From positions 3,058,501 to 3,122,500 of the forward strand of contig NZ_JAPJZK010000001.1 in assembly GCF_026309355.1 (NCBI RefSeq): a stretch of DNA of 64,000 bases. Reading direction: 5' to 3'. The position numbers and the translations under genes were made by a program. Of this stretch, positions 11,119 through 19,464 are shown in pieces (the stretch's first letter is position 1; each line of letters opens with the position of its first letter). Under the pieces are notes generated by a model. That model was not told the origin of the DNA. It was given only the letters and a program-made list of their open reading frames with translations, and did no database searches. This DNA is from Spartinivicinus marinus (GTDB taxonomy: Bacteria > Pseudomonadota > Gammaproteobacteria > Pseudomonadales > Zooshikellaceae).

Positions 11119-11835
11119 CTACTCTGCCAAGCTTTGTCGTTGTAGTTCAATCAGCTGGGCAATACCTTGTTCCGCATGATCAAGCATTTGGTTCATTTCT
11201 GCACGATTAAATGGCGCACCTTCAGCTGTTCCTTGTACTTCTATTAGCCCACCACTCTCAGTCATCACTACATTCATATCGGTTTCGGCATTTGAGTCTT
11301 CAATGTAATCAAGGTCTAGCACCGGCTGTCCTTGGTATACACCAACTGATACAGAGGCGATCAACTGCTTAAGTGGGTCAGTTGTCAGTTGTTTATTACG
11401 CTGTAAATAACGAATGGCATCCACCATTGCTACACAGGCACCAGTAATAGAAGCCGTTCGAGTGCCACCATCAGCTTGAATAACATCGCAATCCAGTTGA
11501 ATGGTGAACTCTCCGAGTTTTTTTAGATCAATTGCTGCACGCAAGGATCGGCCAATGAGTCGCTGAATTTCTAATGTGCGTCCCCCTTGTTTGCCCCTGG
11601 AAGCTTCTCTGCCCATTCGCTCATTAGTAGAGCGAGGCAGCATGCCATACTCTGCAGTTACCCAGCCTTGCCCTTGTCCTTTTAAAAACCGAGGTACGCC
11701 TTCAGTTACTGAAGCATTACAAATGACCTTAGTGTCACCAAACTCAACCAATACAGAGCCTTCGGCATGTTTAGTATATTCTCGAGTGATTTTTACTGCG
11801 CGTAACTGATCAAATAATCTGCCGCTGGGACGCAT
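11119..11835 (-). CDS. rph: Ribonuclease PH
   Basis: RNase PH is a phosphate-dependent 3'-5' exoribonuclease that trims tRNA 3' ends. The 238-residue protein starts [12 protein letters not shown] and has the PDX-family motifs: [11 protein letters not shown], the [23 protein letters not shown]- and phosphate-binding region, [18 protein letters not shown], and [18 protein letters not shown] (acidic catalytic positions). Length and sequence look intact, unlike the frameshifted rph of some E. coli K-12 strains. It is divergent from yicC, as in Pseudomonas and E. coli. Confidence 0.97.
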   Translation of the reverse strand: MRPSGRLFDQLRAVKITREYTKHAEGSVLVEFGDTKVICNASVTEGVPRFLKGQGQGWVTAEYGMLPRSTNERMGREASRGKQGGRTLEIQRLIGRSLRAAIDLKKLGEFTIQLDCDVIQADGGTRTASITGACVAMVDAIRYLQRNKQLTTDPLKQLIASVSVGVYQGQPVLDLDYIEDSNAETDMNVVMTESGGLIEVQGTAEGAPFNRAEMNQMLDHAEQGIAQLIELQRQSLAE

Positions 11836-12130
11836 AGGGGTTCCTTACAATAGGCTAACAGGTGGGAAAGGTTGTCGTTTAAAGCGACACTCAATTGAAA
11901 AACTAGGTGGGTATTATATAGGAAGTGCTGGCTATTATAAAAAGAGAGAAGTGTTGTTGGGGTGTTGGCTCTTGGTTGTTTTCTTCCAGATTATAACAAG
12001 GTTGCTCAAAAGTTTGTGGTTACAAACTTGTTGATTGGGGGGGACTTTCAGATAAACGTCAACAAGCTCTACTCTATAGTTATATGTTCAGGTTAGAATA
12101 AAAATTTTAAAGCTGATTTGGGACGTTATT

Positions 12131-13617
<1,487 letters not shown>

Positions 13618-13619
<2 letters not shown>

Positions 13620-13657
13620 TAGCTGGTGATTAAGTAAACTGAGTGGCTATTTTTTTA
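13618..13657 (+). terminator. Possible weak terminator after gmk
   Basis: AATAGC (13618-13623) can pair with GCTATT (13646-13651), which runs into seven T. The stem is only 6 bp with a long loop, so it may at most attenuate read-through into rpoZ. Confidence 0.35.
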
Positions 13658-13740
13658 TATTGGGCGCCTTGAAAAGAATACCTTTTGGGCTGTCTGAATT
13701 AAGTAGCTTTTATTGATATTTGGGATATTGGGAGTAGGTC

Positions 13741-13980
13741 ATGGCTCGAGTCACTGTGGAAGATTGTCTTGATAATGTAGATAACCGCTTTCAGTTGGTA
13801 ATGGTTGCTACCAAACGGGCACGCCAACTTGCCACTGGTGGTAAAGATGCTTTGTTGGATTGGGAAAATGACAAACCAACAGTAATGGCATTAAGAGAAA
13901 TCTCAGCAGGCTTAATCAAGCGAGATATGCTTGAAGAGCAGGATAAGCAGGCTGATGGCATGGGTGCTGAAAACGGCTAA
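13741..13980 (+). CDS. rpoZ: RNA polymerase omega subunit
   Basis: The 79-residue protein begins [20 protein letters not shown] and contains [12 protein letters not shown], the diagnostic omega motif. Omega promotes assembly of the beta' subunit into RNA polymerase and forms part of one ppGpp-binding site. It is followed by spoT, the ppGpp synthase/hydrolase, a conserved pairing in gammaproteobacteria. Confidence 0.97.
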   Translation: MARVTVEDCLDNVDNRFQLVMVATKRARQLATGGKDALLDWENDKPTVMALREISAGLIKRDMLEEQDKQADGMGAENG

Positions 13981-14153
13981 CCCCGCATCAACTTATGGTT
14001 GGAGTTTGGTGTCTATTAATTAAACCCTGTAAGAAAGGAGGGTGTCGCAACACTACACTTTGCAGCCCCAGGGTAAAGAAAGTATGGGTCTTATGTGCAA
14101 ATTAACCTTTTGGTTTAGTTGTGGTTGCTGCTGTCGTATTTTTGCAGAAGATC

Positions 14154-14168
14154 AGGAGGCGACTATTG
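14154..14168 (+). promoter_or_regulatory. Shine-Dalgarno fixing the TTG start of spoT
   Basis: A perfect AGGAGG at 14154-14159 stands 6 bases before TTG 14166. No equally good site precedes the upstream in-frame GTG at 14121. The reading from TTG gives (M)PTIDALAERL, which aligns with the usual SpoT N-terminus. Confidence 0.8.
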
Positions 14169-16280
14169 CCAACCATTGATGCATTAGCTGAGCGACTTTA
14201 TACATATCTCGATCGTAGCCAGATTCACTGTGTTCGTCGAGCTTATTACTATGCGGAGCAGGCTCACTTTGGGCAGCGCCGCCGTAGTGGTGAGCCTTAT
14301 GTTACCCATCCGCTGGCGGTTGCCAACATACTTGCCAATATGCACATGGACCATCAAAGCCTGATGGCAGCCATGCTTCATGATGTCATCGAAGATACTG
14401 CAATCGAAAAACAGGCAATTGCTGAACAGTTTGGTGAAACAGTAGGTGAGTTGGTTGATGGTGTGAGTAAACTGACTCAAATGCATTTTGAGTCTAAAGC
14501 TGAACAGCAAGCTGAAAACTTTCAAAAAATGGCTCTGGCCATGGCCAAAGATATTCGGGTTATTTTGGTTAAGCTGGCTGACCGGCTGCATAATATGCGA
14601 ACACTAGGGGTGTTACGTCCAGATAAGCGTCGTCGTATTGCTAAAGAAACCTTGGAAATTTATGCGCCCATTGCCAACCGTCTGGGTATGAATAATATCC
14701 GGGTAGAATTTGAAGAGCTTGGCTTCCAGGCAATGCACCCAATGCGGGCGACTTTAATTCGTCAGGCTGTTATTAGGGCCAGAGGTAATCGTAAAGAACT
14801 GGTTAATAAAATTCAGCATGCGATTAGTGGCCGACTTGGAGAACATGATATTAGCGCAGATGTTATTGGTCGTGAAAAGCATCTTTATAGCATTTATAAA
14901 AAAATGCGAAATCAGCGTAAATCCTTTTCTGAGATTATGGATGTTTATGCATTTCGTATTATTGTAGATAGCGTAGACGACTGTTATCGTGTACTAGGTG
15001 CGGTTCATAATTTATACAAACCTTTCCCTGGGCGGTTTAAAGACTATATTGCTATCCCCAAAGCTAATGGTTACCAGTCATTGCACACTACATTGTTTGG
15101 TATGCATGGTGTGCCCATTGAAATTCAAATCCGCACGCAAGAAATGGAAGATATGGCCAATAATGGCATTGCTGCCCATTGGTTGTATAAGTCGGATGAT
15201 GAAGCATTAAATGGTAGTCATGCCCGAACTCGTCGCTGGCTATCAGGTATGCTGGAGCTACAGAAAAATGCTGGTAGCTCGTTAGAGTTCATTGAAAACG
15301 TAAAAATTGACCTGTTTCCTGACGAGGTTTATGTATTTACCCCGAAAGGCAATATTATGGAGTTACCAAAAGGTGCAACTCCTGTTGATTTTGCTTACGC
15401 AGTGCATACTGATGTAGGTAAAACCTGCGTTGCCTGTCGTATAGACAGAAAATTGGCTTCATTAAGCCAGCCACTGCAAAGCGGCCAAACAGTCGAAATT
15501 ATTACTGCGCCTGGTGCCCGACCTAATGCCACCTGGCTGAGCTTTGTTATTACTGGTAAGGCAAGAGCAAATATTCGCCACTTCCTGAAACAGCAGCGTT
15601 TTTCAGAATCCATTGCCCTGGGTAAACGGCTATTAAATAAAGCATTAGCAAGCTTTGAAACTACTGTAGATAAACTAAGCGAAGAGCAAATCCAAAACTC
15701 TCTAAAAGAATTTGGCTTTAAATCTAAAGAAGAGATGTTACAGGATATTGGCTTAGGTAATCGAATGGCATATTTAGTTGCCAGACACCTGGCTGTGCAA
15801 GATGAGAAAAGCCAGTTGGAAACCAGTGGTAAAGAACAGCCGCTGACAATCAGGGGGACAGAAGGTATGGTGCTCAGCTTTGCTAAGTGCTGCCACCCAA
15901 TACCAGGTGATCCTGTGGTGGGGCATGTCAGTTCTGGGCGAGGTATGGTTATTCATACTGACTCATGCCGTAATATCGTTGAAATGCGGCATAATCCAGA
16001 AAGGTGTCTGGAAGTAGAGTGGGATAAAAATGTATCTGGCGAGTTTTCTGTTGAACTGAAAGTTGAGCTGGAACATCAGCGGGGTATAGTCGCCACACTG
16101 GCAACAACCATTACTGCTACCGATGCAAATATCGAAAAAATTAGTATGGAAGAACGTGATGCGCAGTTTAGCGTTATTCACTTGTTAATTAATGTGAACG
16201 ACCGAGTGCACCTTGCTCGTACAATTAAAAAATTGCGAGCGATTAAAGGGGTAACATCAATATCACGCATTAAAGGCTGA
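14166..16280 (+). CDS. spoT: Bifunctional (p)ppGpp synthetase/hydrolase
   Basis: SpoT makes and degrades the alarmone (p)ppGpp. The domains in order are: the HD hydrolase (about 20-160, with LMAAMLHDVIEDT and KLADRLHNMRTL), the synthetase (about 210-340, GRFKDYIAIPKANGYQSLHT), TGS (about 380-445, VYVFTPKGNIMELPKG), a helical and zinc-finger-like region (AKCCHPIPGDP) and a C-terminal ACT domain. Starting at TTG 14166, with AGGAGG in front, the product is 704 residues, matching Pseudomonas SpoT. A dispersed repeat begins on the base after the stop codon. Confidence 0.96.
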   Translation: MPTIDALAERLYTYLDRSQIHCVRRAYYYAEQAHFGQRRRSGEPYVTHPLAVANILANMHMDHQSLMAAMLHDVIEDTAIEKQAIAEQFGETVGELVDGVSKLTQMHFESKAEQQAENFQKMALAMAKDIRVILVKLADRLHNMRTLGVLRPDKRRRIAKETLEIYAPIANRLGMNNIRVEFEELGFQAMHPMRATLIRQAVIRARGNRKELVNKIQHAISGRLGEHDISADVIGREKHLYSIYKKMRNQRKSFSEIMDVYAFRIIVDSVDDCYRVLGAVHNLYKPFPGRFKDYIAIPKANGYQSLHTTLFGMHGVPIEIQIRTQEMEDMANNGIAAHWLYKSDDEALNGSHARTRRWLSGMLELQKNAGSSLEFIENVKIDLFPDEVYVFTPKGNIMELPKGATPVDFAYAVHTDVGKTCVACRIDRKLASLSQPLQSGQTVEIITAPGARPNATWLSFVITGKARANIRHFLKQQRFSESIALGKRLLNKALASFETTVDKLSEEQIQNSLKEFGFKSKEEMLQDIGLGNRMAYLVARHLAVQDEKSQLETSGKEQPLTIRGTEGMVLSFAKCCHPIPGDPVVGHVSSGRGMVIHTDSCRNIVEMRHNPERCLEVEWDKNVSGEFSVELKVELEHQRGIVATLATTITATDANIEKISMEERDAQFSVIHLLINVNDRVHLARTIKKLRAIKGVTSISRIKG

Positions 16281-16420
16281 TACCCTTCACGAATGCTTTT
16301 TATACCCCTAGGGCACAAGTGCTTTGTTGTCAGCTCTCTTCACCCTAGCCACCTATTACTTATAGGCTCCTAGGGCTTCGTCGTTTGACGGCCTCGCCTA
16401 AAAAACCTTCGTTTTGGGTA
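16281..16420 (+). repeat. Full-length copy of MITE-like dispersed repeat
   Basis: This 140-bp element begins TACCCTTCACGAATG and ends CCTTCGTTTTGGGTA. The ends are imperfect inverted repeats (TACCC and ACGAA are shared). It abuts the spoT stop codon. The right half matches 1-55, and the whole matches 17944-18066 in reverse orientation. Confidence 0.75.
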
Positions 16421-16474
16421 TCAATTTCAACAATAAATATGTAGTTACAATAGAGAAAAAGAATTGGAGTGAAC

Positions 16475-16867
16475 ATGAGTAATAAACAAATTATCAGCAC
16501 TGATAAAGCCCCAGCTGCAATTGGTACCTATTCACAAGCCGTAAAAGTGGGCACTACTGTTTACTTATCTGGCCAGATTCCTTTAAATCCAGAAACTATG
16601 GAAGTAGTAGCAGACAGCTTTGAAGCAAGTGCTATACAAGTTTTTGAAAACCTAAAAGCCGTGGCCGAAGCATCGGGTGGAACGTTGCAGGATATTGTTA
16701 AACTCAATATTTTCCTGACAGACTTGAGTAACTTTGCCACTGTGAATGAAATTATGGCCCGTTATTTTGAAGAGCCATACCCGGCCAGAGCCGCTATCGG
16801 TGTTGCTGAATTACCAAAAGGAGTGGCAGTGGAAATGGATGGAATTATGGAGTTGGTTGAGTTGTAA
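16475..16867 (+). CDS. ridA: RidA-family enamine/imine deaminase
   Basis: RidA hydrolyses reactive 2-aminoacrylate and related enamines released by PLP enzymes. The 130-residue protein has the family core [45 protein letters not shown] (with the substrate-carboxylate arginine) and a closing [12 protein letters not shown] 16475 after TTGGAGTG was chosen over an upstream GTG. The spoT-ridA adjacency is conserved in Pseudomonas, here interrupted by a repeat. Confidence 0.94.
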   Translation: MSNKQIISTDKAPAAIGTYSQAVKVGTTVYLSGQIPLNPETMEVVADSFEASAIQVFENLKAVAEASGGTLQDIVKLNIFLTDLSNFATVNEIMARYFEEPYPARAAIGVAELPKGVAVEMDGIMELVEL

Positions 16868-16891
16868 GGCTTGAATCAGTTGCGTAATTTT

Positions 16892-16932
16892 CTGATTTGA
16901 GCCGAACCTTAGCTGTATTCGGCTCAAATCAG
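16892..16932. terminator. Terminator between convergent ridA and rlaP-like gene
   Basis: A perfect 15-bp inverted repeat (CTGATTTGAGCCGAA at 16892-16906 with its complement at 16918-16932) has an 11-base loop. A further GAGCC/GGCTC pair follows nearby. No long T-run is present. Confidence 0.7.
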
Positions 16933-16977
16933 GCAAATTTATGAGCCGAATAAAGAAGGTTTCTGGCTCAAGAGGTT

Positions 16978-17889
16978 TTAAATTGAGTTAATCAACCGTC
17001 CTGTTAAAGCTTGTATCTGTTCTAAAGCCTGCCTAATTTCTGATTTATCCAAATGGATAGCGCCTTCCAAAGAACCATAGTGCATTTCTAAGCACTCAAT
17101 CAGTAGTTGTTTGATCAGGGTTTTGTCTGGCTTGTCTGGTAATACCGATTTTAAAAACAATTGCTCCAGTGCATTTTCTTTACTGGCCACAAATTCTTCT
17201 AACTCTAATAGGCTCCAGTCACCACGGCGGATGGATTTAAGCTGTTCTGCATGACGGCTTAATTGCAAGTCTCCTTCCAGTAATAGCTGTTCAACTTCCA
17301 ATAATAAGCGAGCGACATGATAAGCAAATTTTACATCGTAACCATAGGTTTCTAAGATAGCTTTTCTGCCACCAATGGGCTCTTTGGTTTTTAACTTATG
17401 CATTTGCGAATAAGCATAACCTTTAAATTTTGCCCAGCAGCCTTTATGTAAAAATAGGTGGCGATTTTCCCGTACTTTTTCACCAATAGGTGTCGTATGT
17501 AGTATGCAATTACGCGGCACAAACAAGGAGTCGACGATATTAGGGTTGTTGTCCATTAATAACCGAAAATATTTGGTTATTGAATAGATACAGATATCGT
17601 ATTCTCGGCCTTTACCACCCATAGCTGATGGGTCTTTTATATGGTGTTGTTGAAATTGCTCAAACCGTTGCTTAGGTTCATCAAAGCCGACGATTTCCCC
17701 CGCAAGGTGAGGGAAAATATCGGTTTTCATGGGGATTGCAAATCCATAAATATCCATATCAGAAGTATCATTGGAAACACCATAAGCCACAGAGCCCATT
17801 ATTACTTCATATTGGATATTGCTTTCCAAAAATTTTGGTGAGTTTTTGAGTAAATTTTTTGATCTTAATTTCGCTACTGTACTACTCAT
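16978..17889 (-). CDS. Pol-beta-type nucleotidyltransferase (RlaP-like)
   Basis: This 303-residue protein has a minimal nucleotidyltransferase signature: Gly32-Ser33, then Asp44-x-Asp46 in MGSVAYGVSNDTSDMDIYG. Further conserved strings are GREYDICIYSITKYFRLLM, NPNIVDSLFVP and KFKGYAYSQMHKL. The pattern fits the COG3541 (RlaP) group, proposed to add nucleotides or otherwise process RNA ends in RNA-repair operons. It is third behind pnkp and hen1 on the same strand, with 161 bases and a dispersed repeat between it and hen1. Its substrate is unknown, and a role with Pnkp/Hen1 is inferred from position. Confidence 0.8.
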   Translation of the reverse strand: MSSTVAKLRSKNLLKNSPKFLESNIQYEVIMGSVAYGVSNDTSDMDIYGFAIPMKTDIFPHLAGEIVGFDEPKQRFEQFQQHHIKDPSAMGGKGREYDICIYSITKYFRLLMDNNPNIVDSLFVPRNCILHTTPIGEKVRENRHLFLHKGCWAKFKGYAYSQMHKLKTKEPIGGRKAILETYGYDVKFAYHVARLLLEVEQLLLEGDLQLSRHAEQLKSIRRGDWSLLELEEFVASKENALEQLFLKSVLPDKPDKTLIKQLLIECLEMHYGSLEGAIHLDKSEIRQALEQIQALTGRLINSI

Positions 17890-17943
17890 TTTATTATCAC
17901 TTTTTTGTGAAATTCTAAAGCTATTATTTAAGTTGACTCATGT

Positions 17944-18066
17944 TACCCTCAGCGAAGGATAATTTAGGCGAGGCATCAAGCGACGAGGCCCCAGGAGCTT
18001 AGGTAAACTAAGTGACTGGGGTGAGGAGCGAAGATAACAAAGCCTAAAAATCATTCGTGAAGGGTA
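17944..18066 (-). repeat. Full-length copy of MITE-like dispersed repeat, inverted
   Basis: Read on the minus strand it runs TACCCTTCACGAATGATTT to CTTCGCTGAGGGTA, the same family as 16281-16420. Its terminal 25 bases are imperfect inverted repeats (about 19 of 25 match). It lies between hen1 and the RlaP-like gene and supplies the last codons and stop of hen1. Confidence 0.75.
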
Positions 18067-19451
18067 AAAACTGCCATTTGTGTTGGTTGCCCTAGCTCTT
18101 GATCAACCTCGCCAAGACCTGAAACAGTTACATTATAGTGATATTTATCAGCGATAAGTCGCGTCCATTCAGTAAATTGCTGTCTTGACCATTCAAAACG
18201 ATGATCAGGGTGGCGTACTTGTCCAGGCTCTAAACCAAATCGCTGGTTATATTCGCTATTAGGTGTTGTGACTATAATATAAGGTGCTTTGGCATAATCA
18301 AATAACACTTTTTCTAACGCTGGTAATCTGTCTTCATCAACATGCTCAACTACTTCTATACAGCAAATGGCGTCAAAGTCTTTAATTCTCGCATCACGGC
18401 ATAACAGCGAGCCATGTAATAGATTAACCCGTGCTTGTTGGTGTTCGGGCAGCCTATCCAGTTTTAATCTGTTTTCTGCAATAGCCAAGGCTTGGCTGGA
18501 TACATCCAAACCTGTTGCTTGGGTGAATTGCTTGCTATTAAATAATTGCTTTAATAGCTTGCCATCACCACAACCTATATCGAGCACTTTTTTTACTGGC
18601 AAACTGACCAGAGTTGTTAATACTTGGTCAATCCGTTGTTTATTTAAGCTTAATGGCTTTTCAATTTTTTCTTCCTGATTATCCGCTGTATTATTTGCTG
18701 CTACTTCAGTAGTTAATTGGTTAATAGCCAAACGTGTATAACGCTGCCTAAAATTTAAATAGCGGCGAATAATTAAAAACTTCTCAGGATGCAGTTTTAA
18801 CCAGTCGCCACCTTTGCGTAATAACTTTTCGATTTCTTCTTCATTGATCCAGTAATGCTTGTCCTTATCTAGTACAGGAATCAACACATAAAGGTGAGAT
18901 AATAAATCTGCTAAACGACACTGATTAGTTAGTTTAACTTTAAAATAATGACTATCACCCCACTCGGTAAATTGGTCATCTAGCCCGATTGCTTCCGCAG
19001 TAATCTCATAGCCTAGTGGTTTGAACAGTTTTTCTAATAATTCTGTGCCACCACGGCAGGGTAAAGCGGCTAACTCTATAGTAAATGGTAGTTTTGCTTC
19101 AGCCAATTCAGGTTTATTCTGGCATTGCCCTGCCATAGCAGAGCGAAATATTTTAGCAATAGCCACACTTAAAAAAGAGTTGGCCACATAAGGCCGATCA
19201 TTAACATATTGTTCCAGCTGACGGTTACTGGCAGGCCCTTTAAAACTACGAACCAGGTTAATAGGATCAACTTCCACTAGTAAACTGGCAGTACAAAATT
19301 GTTCAGTTAACTCAGGATAAAGCACATGGGCTTTGCCATAGCTTAATTCAAACTCCTGAACTTTATCCGGGTGCTTATGCAGTAAAAAGCCTAAGTCGGC
19401 AGGCTGATAGTTAGCAGCCTGATTTTTATGTAGAGTGATATTCAATAACAT
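18051..19451 (-). CDS. hen1: 3'-terminal RNA ribose 2'-O-methyltransferase Hen1
   Basis: Bacterial Hen1 methylates the 2'-OH at the cut 3' end before Pnkp seals it, protecting repaired RNA from being cut again. The 466-residue protein has the N-terminal domain known to activate the Pnkp ligase (about 1-240). The methyltransferase domain follows, with SAM motif DIGCGDG at 291-297 and metal ligands Glu366, Glu369 and His370 in EVVEHVDEDR, then DHRFEW. These match the manganese-dependent Hen1 pattern. Its start lies 13 bases after the pnkp stop, so the two are cotranscribed. The last six residues and stop codon fall inside a dispersed repeat. Confidence 0.93.
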   Translation of the reverse strand: MLLNITLHKNQAANYQPADLGFLLHKHPDKVQEFELSYGKAHVLYPELTEQFCTASLLVEVDPINLVRSFKGPASNRQLEQYVNDRPYVANSFLSVAIAKIFRSAMAGQCQNKPELAEAKLPFTIELAALPCRGGTELLEKLFKPLGYEITAEAIGLDDQFTEWGDSHYFKVKLTNQCRLADLLSHLYVLIPVLDKDKHYWINEEEIEKLLRKGGDWLKLHPEKFLIIRRYLNFRQRYTRLAINQLTTEVAANNTADNQEEKIEKPLSLNKQRIDQVLTTLVSLPVKKVLDIGCGDGKLLKQLFNSKQFTQATGLDVSSQALAIAENRLKLDRLPEHQQARVNLLHGSLLCRDARIKDFDAICCIEVVEHVDEDRLPALEKVLFDYAKAPYIIVTTPNSEYNQRFGLEPGQVRHPDHRFEWSRQQFTEWTRLIADKYHYNVTVSGLGEVDQELGQPTQMAVFTLHE

Positions 19452-19464
19452 TCTTCTTTACCAC

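Noticed and set aside
14184-14591. Minus-strand frame of 135 codons inside spoT
   Set aside because: Entirely opposite a conserved spoT domain with no family features; a shadow frame.
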